Assembly: GCF_000003605.2 (NCBI RefSeq)
Contig: NW_003142768.1
Location: forward strand, 1-35,655
Direction of reading: 5' to 3'
Length of the DNA: 35,655 nucleotides
DNA from: Saccoglossus kowalevskii
Taxonomy: Eukaryota > Hemichordata > Enteropneusta > Harrimaniidae
Shown piece by piece: positions 22,071-34,800 of the stretch. Numbering within the stretch: the first letter of the stretch is position 1; each line of letters opens with the position of its first letter. Below the pieces are notes generated by a model that had not been told where the DNA came from, did no database searches, and saw only the letters and a list, made by a program, of their open reading frames with translations. The position numbers and the translations under genes are program-made.

Positions 22071-25000
22071 ATAGCTCCGCTGTTAGCAATGCACATTACA
22101 ACAAGCAGCCTGTCGGCTGAGATAGCTCCACTGTTAGCAATGCACATTACAACAAGCAGCCTGTCAGCTGAGATAGCTCCACTGTTAGCAATGCACATTA
22201 CAACAAGCAGCCTGTCAGCTGAGATAGCTCCGCTGTTAGCAATGCACATTACAACAAGCAGCCTGTCAGCTGAGATAGCTCCGCTGTCAGCAATGCACAT
22301 TACAACAAGCAGCCTGTCAGCTGAGATAGCTCCGCTGTTAGCAATGCACATTACAACAAGCAGCATGTCAGCTGAGATAGCTCCGCTGTTAGCAATGCAC
22401 ATTACAACAAGCAGCCTGTCGGCTGAGATAGCTCCGCTGTTAGCAATGCACATTACAACAAGCAGCCTGTCAGCTGAGATAGCTCCGCTGTTAGCAATGC
22501 ACATTACAACAAGCAGCCTGTCAGCTGAGATAGCTCCGCTGTTAGCAATGCACATTATAACAAACAGCCTGTCGGTTGAGATAGCTCCGCTGTTAGCAAT
22601 GCACATTTCAACAAGCAGCCTGTCAGCTGAGATAGCTCCGCTGTTAGCAATGCACATTACAACAAGCAGCCTGTCGGCTGAGATAGCTCTGCTGTTAGCA
22701 ATGCACATTACAACAAGCAGCCTGTCAGCTGAGATAGCTCCGCTGTTAGCAATGCACATTTCAACAAGCAGTCTGTCAGCTGAGATAGCTCCGCTGTTAG
22801 CAATGCACATTACAACAAGCAGCCTGTCGGCTGAGATAGCTCCGCTGTTAGCAATGCACATTTCAACAAGCAGTCTGTCAGCTGAGATAGCTCCGCTGTT
22901 AGCAATGCACCTTATAACAAGCAGCCTGTCGGCTGAGATAGCTCCGCTGTTAGCAATGCACATTTCAACAAGCAGCCTGTCAGCTGAGATAGCTCCGCAG
23001 TTAGCAATGCACATTACAACAAGCAGCCTGTCAGCTGAGATAACTCCGCTGTTAGCAATGCACATTACAACAAGCAGCCTGTCAGCTGAGATAGCTTCGC
23101 TGTTAGCAATGCACATTACAACAAGCAGCCTGTCAGCTGAGATAGCTCCGCTGTTAGCAATGCACATTACAACAAGCAGCCTGTCAGCTGAGATAGCTCT
23201 GCTGTTAGCAATGCACATTTCAACAAGCAGCCTGTCAGCTGAGATAGCTCCGCTGTTAGCAATGCACATTACAACAAGCAGTCTGTCAGCTGAGATAGCT
23301 CCGCTGTTAGCAATGCACATTACAACAAGCAGCCTGTCAGCTGAGATAGCTCCGCTGTTAGCAATGCACATTACAACAAGCAGTCTGTCAGCTGAGATAG
23401 CTCCGCTGTTAGCAATGCACATTACAACAAGCAGTCTGTCAGCTGAGATAGCTCCGCTGTTAGCAATGCACATTACAACAAGCAGCCTGTCAGCTGAGAT
23501 AGCTCCGCTGTTAGCAATGCACATTACAACAAGCAGCCTGTCAGCTGAGATAGCTCCGCTGTTAGCAATGCACATTACAACAAGCAGCCTGTCAGCTGAG
23601 ATAGCTCCGCTGTTAGCAATGCACATTACAAGCAGCCTGTCAGCTGAGATAGCTCCGCTGTTAGCAATGCACATTACAACAAGCAGCCTGTCAGCTGAGA
23701 TAGCTCCGCTGTTAGCAATGCACATTACAACAAGCAGCCTGTCAGCTGAGATAGCTCCGCTGTTAGCAATGCACATTACAACAAGCAGCCTGTCAGCTGA
23801 GATAGCTCCGCTGTTAGCAATGCACATTATAACAAGCAGCCTGTCAGCTGAGATAGCTCCGCTGTTAGCAATGCACATTTCAACAAGCAGCCTGTCAGCT
23901 GAGATAGCTCCGCTGTTAGCAATGCACATTACAACAAGCAGCCTGTCAGCTGAGATAGCTCTGCTGTTAGCAATGCACATTACAACAAGCAGCCTGTCAG
24001 CTGAGATAGCTCCACTGTTAGCAATGCACATTACAACAAGCAGCCTGTCAGCTGAGATAGCTCCGCTGTTAGCAATGCACATTACAACAAGCAGCCTGTC
24101 AGCTGAGATAGCTCCGCTGTTAGCAATGCACATTACAACAAGCAGCCTGTCAGCTGAGCTAGCTCCGCTGTTAGCAATGCACATTACAACAAGCAGCCTG
24201 TCAGCTGAGATAGCTCCGCTGTTAGCAATGCACATTACAACAAGCAGCCTGTCGGCTGAGATAGCTCCACTGTTAGCAATGCACATTACAACAAGCAGCC
24301 TGTCAGCTGAGATAGCTCCGCTGTTAGCAATGCACATTACAACAAGCAGCCTGTCAGCTGAGATAGCTCCGCTGTTAGCAATGCACATTACAACAAGCAG
24401 CCTGTCAGCTGAGATAGCTCCGCTGTTAGCAATGCACATTACAACAAGCAGCCTGTCAGCTGAGATAGCTCCGCTGTTAGCAATGCACATTACAACAAGC
24501 AGCCTGTCAGCTGAGATAGCTCCGCTGTTAGCAATGCACATTACAACAAGCAGCCTGTCGGCTGAGATAGCTCCACTGTTAGCAATGCACATTACAACAA
24601 GCAGCCTGTCAGCTGAGATAGCTCCGCTGTTAGCAATGCACATTACAACAAGAAGTCTGTCAGCTGAGATAGCTCCGCTGTTAGCAATGCACATTACAAC
24701 AAGCAGCCTGTTGACTGAGATAGCTCCGCTGTTAGCAATGCACATTACAACAAGCAGCCTGTCGGCTGAGATAGCTCCACTGTTAGCAATGCACATTACA
24801 ACAAGCAGCCTGTCAGCTGAGATAGCTCCGCTGTTAGCAATGCACATTACAACAAGCAGCCTGTCAGCTGAGATAGCTCCGCTGTTAGCAATGCACATTA
24901 CAACAAGCAGCCTGTCAGCTGAGATAGCTCCGCTGTTAGCAATGCACATTACAACAAGCAGTCAGTCGGCTGAGATAGCTCCGCTGTTAGCAATGCACAT

Positions 25001-25380
25001 TACAACAAGCAGCCTGTCAGCTGAGATAGCTCCGCTGTTAGCAATGCACATTACAACAAGCAGTCTGTCGGCTGAGATAGCTCCGCTGTTAGCAATGCAC
25101 ATTACAACAAGCAGCCTGTCAGCTGAGATAGCTCCGCTGTTAACAATGCACATTACAACAAGCAGCCTGTCAGCTGAGATAGCTCCGCTGTTAGCAATGC
25201 ACATTACAACAAGCAGCCTGTCAGCTGAGATAGCTCCGCTGTTAGCAATGCACATTACAAGCAGCCTGTCAGCTGAGATAGCTCTGCTGTTAGCAATGCA
25301 CATTACAACAAGCAGCCTGTCAGCTGAGATAGCTCCGCTGTTAGCAATGCACATTACAACAAGCAGCCTGTCAGCTGAGA
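21514..25380 (+). repeat. About 4-kb higher-order block, copy 2
   Basis: Partner of 14035-18000. Relative to that copy it has one extra unit near 23160 (with GCTCTGCTG), lacks three units between about 24150 and 24650, and has point differences such as GAGCTAGCT at 24157 and GTTGAG at 22573. Immediately right of it the ATGTACATT unit at 25398 has no counterpart at 18021, marking the end of the shared stretch. Confidence 0.8.
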
Positions 25381-26366
25381 TAGCTCCGCTGTTAGCAATG
25401 TACATTACAACAAGCAGCCTGTCAGCTGAGATAGCTCCGCTGTTAGCAATGCACATTACAACAAGCAGCCTGTCGGCTGAAATAGCTCCACTGTTAGCAA
25501 TGCACATTACAACAAGCAGCCTGTCAGCTGAGATAGCTCCGCTGTTAGCAATGCACATTACAACAAGCAGCCTGTCAGCTGAGATAGCTCCGCTGTTAGC
25601 AATGCACATTACAACAAGCAGCCTGTCAGCTGAGATAGCTCCGCTGTTAGCAATGCACATTACAACAAGCAGTCTGTCAGCTGAGATAGCTCCGCTGTTA
25701 GCAATGCACATTACAACTAGCAGCCTGTCAGCTGAGATAGCTCCGCTGTTAGCAATGCACATTACAACAAGCAGCCTGTCAGCTGAGATAGCTCCGCTGT
25801 TAGCAATGCACATTACAACAAGCAGCCTGTCAGCTGAGATAGCTCCGCTGTTAGCAATGCACATTACAACAAGCAGTCTGTCGGCTGAGATAGCTCCGCT
25901 GTTAGCAATGCACATTACAACAAGCAGCCTGTCAGCTGAGATAGCTCCGCTGTTAGTAATGCACATTACAACAAGCATCCTGTCAGCTGAGATAGCTCCG
26001 CTGTTAGCAATGCACATTACAACAAGCAGTCTGTCGGCTGAGATAGCTCCGCTGTTAGCAATGCACATTACAACAAGCAGCCTAGCAGCTGAGATAGCTC
26101 CGCTGTTAGCAATGCACATTACAACAAGCATCCTGTCAGCTGAGATAGCTCCGCTGTTAGCAATGCACATTACAACAAGCAGTCTGTCGGCTGAGATAGC
26201 TCCGCTGTTAGCAATGCACATTACAACAAGCAGCCTGTCAGCTGAGATAGCTCCGCTGTTAGCAATGCACATTACAACAAGCAGTCTGTCAGCTGAGATA
26301 GCTCCGCTGTTAGCAATGCACATTACAACAAGCAGTCTGTCAGCTGAGATAGCTCCGCTGTTAGCA

Positions 26367-26978
26367 ATGCACATTACAACAAGCAGCCTGTCAGCTGAGA
26401 TAGCTCCACTGTTAGCAATGCACATTACAACAAGCAGCCTGTCGGCTGAGATAGCTCCACTGTTAGCAATGCACATTACAACAAGCAGCCTGTCAGCTGA
26501 GATAGCTCCACTGTTAGCAATGCACATTACAACAAGCAGCCTGTCGGCTGAGATAGCTCCACTGTTAGCAATGCACATTACAACAAGCAGCCTGTCAGCT
26601 GAGATAGCTCCACTGTTAGCAATGCACATTACAACAAGCAGCCTGTCGGCTGAGATAGCTCCACTGTTAGCAATGCACATTACAACAAGCAGCCTGTCAG
26701 CTGAGATAGCTCCACTGTTAGCAATGCACATTACAACAAGCAGCCTGTCAGCTGAGATAGCTCCGCTGTTAGCAATGCACATTACAACAAGCAGCCTGTC
26801 AGCTGAGATAGCTCCGCTGTTAGCAATGCACATTACAACAAGCAGCCTGTCAGCTGAGATAGCTCCGCTGTTAGCAATGCACATTACAACAAGCAGTCTG
26901 TCAGCTGAGATAGCTCCGCTGTTAGCAATGCACATTACAACTAGCAGCCTGTCAGCTGAGATAGCTCCGCTGTTAGCA
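26367..26978 (+). repeat. Dimer-like alternating zone, repeated at 32075-32635
   Basis: Seven successive units from 26367 to 26723 all have A at position 42, and alternate A and G at position 27, giving a 102-bp dimer period. The stretch 26418-26978 (11 units, 561 bp), which includes six alternating units, three consensus units, a T21 unit and a CAACTAGC unit, recurs at 32075-32635 with offset 5657. The copies part at the next unit (CCA at 26979, CCG at 32636). Confidence 0.85.
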
Positions 26979-29900
26979 ATGCACATTACAACAAGCAGCC
27001 TGTCAGCTGAGATAGCTCCACTGTTAGCAATGCACATTACAACAAGCAGCCTGTCAGCTGAGATAGCTCCGCTGTTAGCAATGCACATTACAACTAGCAG
27101 TCTGTCAGCTGAGATAGCTCCGCTGTTAGCAATGCACATTACAACAAGCAGCCTGTCAGCTGAGATAGCTCCGCTGTTAGCAATGCACATTACAACAAGC
27201 AGCCTGTCAGCTGAGATAGCTCCGCTGTTAGCAATGCACATTACAACAAGCAGCCTGTCAGCTGAGATAGCTCCGCTGTTAGCAATGCACATTACAACAA
27301 GCAGTCTGTCAGCTGAGATAGCTCCGCTGTTAGCAATGCACATTACAACAAGCAGCCTGTCAGCTGAGATAGCTCCACTGTTAGCAATGCACATTACAAC
27401 AAGCAGCCTGTCAGCTTAGATAGCTCCGCTGTTAGCAATGCACATTACAACAAGCAGCCTGTCAGCTGAGATAGCTCCGCTGTTAGCAATGCACATTACA
27501 ACAAGCAGCCTGTCGGCTGAGATAGCTCCGCTGTTAGCAATGCACATTACAACAAGCAGCCTGTCAGCTGAGATAGCTCCGCTGTTTAGCAATGCACATT
27601 ACAACAAGCAGCCTGTCAGCTGAGATAGCTCCGCTGTTAGCAATGCACATTTCAACAAGCAGTCTGTCAGCTGAGATAGCTCCGCTGTTAGCAATGCACA
27701 TTACAACAAGCAGCCTGTCGGCTGAGATAGCTCCGCTGTTAGCAATGCACATTTCAACAAGCAGTCTGTCAGCTGAGATAGCTCCGCTGTTAGCAATGCA
27801 CCTTATAACAAGCAGCCTGTCGGCTGAGATAGCTCCGCTGTTAGCAATGCACATTTCAACAAGCAGCCTGTCAGCTGAGATAGCTCCGCTGTTAGCAATG
27901 CACATTACAACAAGCAGCCTGTCAGCTGAGATAGCTTCGCTGTTAGCAATGCACATTACAACAAGCAGCCTGTCAGCTGAGATAGCTCCGCTGTTAGCAA
28001 TGCACATTTCAACAAGCAGCCTGTCAGCTGAGATAGCTCCGCTGTTAGCAATGCACATTACAACAAGCAGTCTGTCAGCTGAGATAGCTCCGCTGTTAGC
28101 AATGCACATTACAACAAGCAGCCTGTCAGCTGAGATAGCTCCGCTGTTAGCAATGCACATTACAACAAGCAGTCTGTCAGCTGAGATAGCTCCGCTATTA
28201 GCAATGCACATTACAACAAGCAGTCTGTCAGCTGAGATAGCTCCGCTGTTAGCAATGCACATTACAACAAGCAGCCTGTCAGCTGAGATAGCTCCGCTGT
28301 TAGCAATGCACATTACAACAAGCAGCCTGTCAGCTGAGATAGCTCCGCTGTTAGCAATGCACATTACAACAAGCAGCCTGTCAGCTGAGATAGCTCCGCT
28401 GTTAGCAATGCACATTACAAGCAGCCTGTCAGCTGAGATAGCTCCGCTGTTAGCAATGCACATTACAACAAGCAGCCTGTCAGCTGAGATAGCTCTGCTG
28501 TTAGCAATGCACATTACAACAAGCAGCCTGTCAGCTGAGATAGCTCCGCTGTTAGCAATGCACATTACAACAAGCAGCCTGTCAGCTGAGATAGCTCCGC
28601 TGTTAGCAATGCACATTATAACAAGCAGCCTGTCGGCTGAGATAGCTCCGCTGTTAGCAATGCACATTACAACAAGCAGCCTGTCAGCTGAGATAGCTCC
28701 GCTGTTAGCAATGCACATTACAACAAGCAGCCTGTCAGCTGAGCTAGCTCCGCTGTTAGCAATGCACATTACAACAAGCAGCCTGTCAGCTGAGATAGCT
28801 CCGCTGTTAGCAATGCACATTACAACAAGCAGCCTGTCAGCTGAGATAGCTCCGCTGTTAGCAATGCACATTTCAACAAGCAGTCTGTCAGCTGAGATAG
28901 CTCCGCTGTTAGCAATGCACATTACAACAAGCAGCCTGTCAGCTGAGATAGCTCCGCTGTTAGCAATGCACATTTCAACAAGCAGCCTGTCAGCTGAGAT
29001 AGCTCCGCTGTTAGCAATGCACATTACAACAAGCAGCCTGTCGGCTGAGATAGCTCCGCTGTTAGCAATGCACATTTCAACAAGCAGCCTGTCAGCTGAG
29101 ATAGCTCCGCTGTTAGCAATGCACATTACAACAAGCAGCCTGTCAGCTGAGATAGCTCTGCTGTTAGCAATGCACATTACAACAAGCAGCCTGTCAGCTG
29201 AGATAGCTCCACTGTTAGCAATGCACATTACAACAAGCAGCTTGTCAGCTGAGATAGCTCCGCTGTTAGCAATGCACATTACAACAAGCAGCCTGTCAGC
29301 TGAGATAGCTCCGCTGTTAGCAATGCACATTACAACAAGCAGCCTGTCAGCTGAGATAGCTCCGCTGTTAGCAATGCACATTACAACAAGCAGCCTGTCA
29401 GCTGAGATAGCTCCGCTGTTAGCAATGCACATTACAACAAGCAGCCTGTCAGCTGAGATAGCACCGCTGTTAGCAATGCACATTACAACAAGCAGCCTGT
29501 CGGCTGAGATAGCTCCACTGTTAGCAATGCACATTACAACAAGCAGCCTGTCAGCTGAGATAGCTCCGCTGTTAGCAATGCACATTACAACAAGCAGCCT
29601 GTCAGCTGAGATAGCTCCGCTGTTAGCAATGCACATTACAACAAGCAGCCTGTCAGCTGAGATAGCTCCGCTGTTAGCAATGCACATTACAACAAGCAGC
29701 CTGTCAGCTGAGATAGCTCCGCTGTTAGCAATGCACATTACAACAAGCAGCCTGTCAGCTGAGATAGCTCCGCTGTTAGCAATGCACATTACAACAAGCA
29801 GCCTGTCGGCTGAGATAGCTCCACTGTTAGCAATGCACATTACAACAAGCAGCCTGTCAGCTGAGATAGCTCCGCTCGCTGTTAGCAATGCACATTACAA

Positions 29901-30210
29901 CAAGAAGTCTGTCAGCTGAGATAGCTCCGCTGTTAGCAATGCACATTACAACAAGCAGCCTGTTGACTGAGATAGCTCCGCTGTTAGCAATGCACATTAC
30001 AACAAGCAGCCTGTCGGCTGAGATAGCTCCACTGTTAGCAATGCACATTACAACAAGCAGCCTGTCAGCTGAGATAGCTCCGCTGTTAGCAATGCACATT
30101 ACAACAAGCAGCCTGTCAGCTGAGATAGCTCCGCTGTTAGCAATGCACATTACAACAAGCAGCCTGTCAGCTGAGATAGCTCCGCTGTTAGCAATGCACA
30201 TTACAACAAG

Positions 30211-31632
30211 CAGTCAGTCGGCTGAGATAGCTCCGCTGTTAGCAATGCACATTACAACAAGCAGCCTGTCAGCTGAGATAGCTTCGCTGTTAGCAATGCA
30301 CATTACAACAAGCAGTCTGTCGGCTGAGATAGCTCCGCTGTTAGCAATGCACATTACAACAAGCAGCCTGTCAGCTGAGATAGCTCCGCTGTTAGCAATG
30401 CACATTACAACAAGCAGCCTGTCAGCTGAGATAGCTCCGCTGTTAGCAATGCACATTACAACAAGCAGCCTGTCAGCTGAGATAGCTCCGCTGTTAGCAA
30501 TGCACATTACAACAAGCAGCCTGTCAGCTGAGATAGCTCCGCTGTTAGCAATGCACATTACAAGCAGCCTGTCAGCTGAGATAGCTCCGCTGTTAGCAAT
30601 GCACATTACAACAAGCAGCCTGTCAGCTGAGATAGCTCCGCTGTTAGCAATGTACATTACAACAAGCAGCCTGTCAGCTGAGATAGCTCCGCTGTTAGCA
30701 ATGCACATTACAACAAGCAGCCTGTCGGCTGAAATAGCTCCACTGTTAGCAATGCACATTACAACAAGCAGCCTGTCAGCTGAGATAGCTCCGCTGTTAG
30801 CAATGCACATTACAACAAGCAGCCTGTCAGCTGAGATAGCTCCGCTGTTAGCAATGCACATTACAACAAGCAGCCTGTCAGCTGAGATAGCTCCGCTGTT
30901 AGCAATGCACATTACAACAAGCAGTCAGTCGGCTGAGATAGCTCCGCTGTTAGCAATGCACATTACAACAAGCAGCCTGTCAGCTGAGATAGCTCCGCTG
31001 TTAGCAATGCACATTACAACAAGCAGTCTGTCGGCTGAGATAGCTCCGCTGTTAGCAATGCACATTACAACAAGCAGCCTGTCAGCTGAGATAGCTCCGC
31101 TGTTAGCAATGCACATTACAACAAGCAGCCTGTCAGCTGAGATAGCTCCGCTGTTAGCAATGCACATTACAACAAGCAGCCTGTCAGCTGAGATAGCTCC
31201 GCTGTTAGCAATGCACATTACAAGCAGCCTGTCAGCTGAGATAGCTCTGCTGTTAGCAATGCACATTACAACAAGCAGCCTGTCAGCTGAGATAGCTCCG
31301 CTGTTAGCAATGCACATTACAACAAGCAGCCTGTCAGCTGAGATAGCTCCGCTGTTAGCAATGTACATTACAACAAGCAGCCTGTCAGCTGAGATAGCTC
31401 CGCTGTTAGCAATGCACATTACAACAAGCAGCCTGTCGGCTGAAATAGCTCCACTGTTAGCAATGCGCATTACAACAAGCAGCCTGTCAGCTGAGATAGC
31501 TCCGCTGTTAGCAATGCACATTACAACAAGCAGCCTGTCAGCTGAGATAGCTTCGCTGTTAGCAATGCACATTACAACAAGCAGCCTGTCAGCTGAGATA
31601 GCTCCGCTGTTAGCAATGCACAATACAACAAG
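30211..31632 (+). repeat. 711-bp tandem duplication of 14 units
   Basis: The CAGTCAGTC marker (30211 and 30922), the 48-bp unit (30551 and 31211) and the ATGTACATT unit (30650 and 31361) define two adjacent copies of a higher-order repeat. The period from the CAGTCAGTC and ATGTACATT markers is 711 bp (13 units of 51 and one of 48). The 48-bp units are 660 bp apart, one unit less, so the copies differ in where the short unit sits. The first copy has GCTTCGCTG near 30280; the second has GCTCTGCTG in its 48-bp unit. Confidence 0.8.
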
Positions 31633-31819
31633 CAGCCTGTCGGCTGAGATAGCTCCACTGTTAGCAATGCACATTACAACAAGCAGCCTGTCAGCTGAGA
31701 TAGCTCCGCTGTTAGCAATGCACATTACAACAAGCAGCCTGTCGGCTGAGATAGCTCAACTGTTAGCAATGCACATTACAACAAGCAGCCTGTCAGCTGA
31801 GATAGCTCCGCTGTTAGCA
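31412..31819 (+). repeat. Right-hand copy of the left-edge block
   Basis: Eight units matching 664-1071 at offset 30,748 with one mismatch seen. Here the block is embedded between ordinary units and overlaps the end of the 711-bp duplication, whereas its partner sits at the very edge of the array. Confidence 0.9.
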
Positions 31820-34800
31820 ATGCACATTACAACAAGCAGTCTGTCGGCTGAGATAGCTCCGCTGTTAGCAATGCACATTACAACAAGCAGCCTGTCAGCT
31901 GAGATAGCTCCACTGTTAGCAATGCACATTACAACAAGCAGCCTGTCAGCTGAGATAGCTCCACTGTTAGCAATGCACATTACAACAAGCAGCCTGTCAG
32001 CTGAGATAGCTCCACTGTTAGCAATGCACATTACAACAAGCAGCCTGTCGGCTGAGATAGCTCCACTGTTAGCAATGCACATTACAACAAGCAGCCTGTC
32101 GGCTGAGATAGCTCCACTGTTAGCAATGCACATTACAACAAGCAGCCTGTCAGCTGAGATAGCTCCACTGTTAGCAATGCACATTACAACAAGCAGCCTG
32201 TCGGCTGAGATAGCTCCACTGTTAGCAATGCACATTACAACAAGCAGCCTGTCAGCTGAGATAGCTCCACTGTTAGCAATGCACATTACAACAAGCAGCC
32301 TGTCGGCTGAGATAGCTCCACTGTTAGCAATGCACATTACAACAAGCAGCCTGTCAGCTGAGATAGCTCCACTGTTAGCAATGCACATTACAACAAGCAG
32401 CCTGTCAGCTGAGATAGCTCCGCTGTTAGCAATGCACATTACAACAAGCAGCCTGTCAGCTGAGATAGCTCCGCTGTTAGCAATGCACATTACAACAAGC
32501 AGCCTGTCAGCTGAGATAGCTCCGCTGTTAGCAATGCACATTACAACAAGCAGTCTGTCAGCTGAGATAGCTCCGCTGTTAGCAATGCACATTACAACTA
32601 GCAGCCTGTCAGCTGAGATAGCTCCGCTGTTAGCAATGCACATTACAACAAGCAGCCTGTCAGCTGAGATAGCTCCGCTGTTAGCAATGCACATTACAAC
32701 AAGCAGCCTGTCAGCTGAGATAGCTCCGCTGTTAGCAATGCACATTACAACAAGCAGTCTGTCGGCTGAGATAGCTCCGCTGTTAGCAATGCACATTACA
32801 ACAAGCAGCCTGTCAGCTGAGATAGCTCCACTGTTAGCAATGCACATTACAACAAGCAGCCTGTCAGCTGAGATAGCTCCACTGTTAGCAATGCACATTA
32901 CAACAAGCAGCCTGTCAGCTGAGATAGCTCCACTGTTAGCAATGCACATTACAACAAGCAGCCTGTCGGCTGAGATAGCTCCACTGTTAGCAATGCACAT
33001 TACAACAAGCAGCCTGTCGGCTGAGATAGCTCCACTGTTAGCAATGCACATTACAACAAGCAGCCTGTCAGCTGAGATAGCTCCACTGTTAGCAATGCAC
33101 ATTACAACAAAACAGCCTGTCGGCTGAGATAGCTCCACTGTTAGCAATGCACATTACACAGCAGCCTGTCAGCTGAGATAGCTCCACTGTTAGCAATGCA
33201 CATTACAACAAGCAGCTTGTCAGCTGAGATAGCTCCGCTGTTAGCAATGCACATTACAACAAGCAGCCTGTCAGCTGAGATAGCTCCGCTGTTAGCAATG
33301 CACATTACAACAAGCAGCCTGTCAGCTGAGATAGCTCCGCTGTTAGCAATGCACATTACAACAAGCAGCCTGTCAGCTGAGATAGCTCCGCTGTTAGCAA
33401 TGCACATTACAACAAGCAGCCTGTCAGCTGAGATAGCTCCGCTGTTAGCAATGCACATTACAACAAGCAGCCTGTCGGCTGAGATAGCTCCACTGTTAGC
33501 AATGCACATTACAACAAGCAGCCTGTCAGCTGAGATAGCTCCGCTGTTAGCAATGCACATTACAACAAGCAGCCTGTCAGCTGAGATAGCTCCGCTGTTA
33601 GCAATGCACATTACAACAAGCAGCCTGTCAGCTGAGATAGCTCCGCTGTTAGCAATGCACATTACAACAAGCAGCCTGTCAGCTGAGATAGCTCCGCTGT
33701 TAGCAATGCACATTACAACAAGCAGCCTGTCAGCTGAGATAGCTCCGCTGTTAGCAATGCACATTACAACAAGCAGCCTGTCGGCTGAGATAGCTCCACT
33801 GTTAGCAATGCACATTACAACAAGCAGCCTGTCAGCTGAGATAGCTCCGCTGTTAGCAATGCACATTACAACAAGAAGTCTGTCAGCTGAGATAGCTCCG
33901 CTGTTAGCAATGCACATTACAACAAGCAGCCTGTTGACTGAGATAGCTCCGCTGTTAGCAATGCACATTACAACAAGCAGCCTGTCGGCTGAGATAGCTC
34001 CACTGTTAGCAATGCACATTACAACAAGCAGCCTGTCAGCTGAGATAGCTCCGCTGTTAGCAATGCACATTACAACAAGCAGCCTGTCGGCTGAGATAGC
34101 TCCACTGTTAGCAATGCACATTACAACAAGCAGCCTGTCAGCTGAGATAGCTCCGCTGTTAGCAATGCACATTACAACAAGCAGCCTGTCAGCTGAGATA
34201 GCTCCGCTGTTAGCAATGCACATTACAACAAGCAGCCTGTCAGCTGAGATAGCTCCGCTGTTAGCAATGCACATTACAACAAGCAGTCAGTCGGCTGAGA
34301 TAGCTCCGCTGTTAGCAATGCACATTACAACAAGCAGCCTGTCAGCTGAGATAGCTCCGCTGTTAGCAATGCACATTACAACAAGCAGCCTGTCAGCTGA
34401 GATAGCTCCGCTGTTAGCAATGCACATTACAACAAGCAGCCTGTCAGCTGAGATAGCTCCGCTGTTAGCAATGCACATTACAAGCAGCCTGTCAGCTGAG
34501 ATAGCTCCGCTGTTAGCAATGCACATTACAACAAGCAGCCTGTCAGCTGAGATAGCTCCGCTGTTAGCAATGCACATTACAAGCAGCCTGTCAGCTGAGA
34601 TAGCTCCGCTGTTAGCAATGCACATTACAACAAGCAGCCTGTCAGCTGAGATAGCTCCGCTGTTAGCAATGCACATTACAACAAGCAGCCTGTCAGCTGA
34701 GATAGCTCCGCTGTTAGCAATGCACATTACAACAAGCAGCCTGTCAGCTGAGATAGCTCCGCTGTTAGCAATGCACATTACAACAAGCAGCCTGTCGGCT

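Larger units (their letters stand above)
11355..27419 (+). other. 5354-codon open frame through the array; probably not a gene
   Basis: The repeat length of 51 bp and a stop-free consensus frame make this frame open by construction; each unit reads MHITTSSLSAEIAPLLA. It ends where a single substitution turns GAG into TAG at 27417-27419. Similar frames run 1631-8719, 8728-11352, 27592-29919, 29888-33127 and 33196-34857, each cut by a frameshifting unit. There is no unique N- or C-terminal domain, no promoter, no splice sites at the ends and an ATG in nearly every unit. The 50-bp frameshifting unit was copied three times without apparent cost. The mirror frame on the minus strand (MCIANSGAISADRLLVV) is open for long stretches too. 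I infer that both are arithmetic consequences of the unit. A short translated product cannot be excluded without transcript or peptide data. Confidence 0.8.

Noticed and set aside
1631-27419. Giant repeat protein genes (2362 and 5354 residues) on the plus strand
   Set aside because: Openness follows from a 51-bp stop-free unit; frames are cut by frameshifts including an amplified one, there are no non-repeat domains, and the opposite strand is equally open for long stretches.
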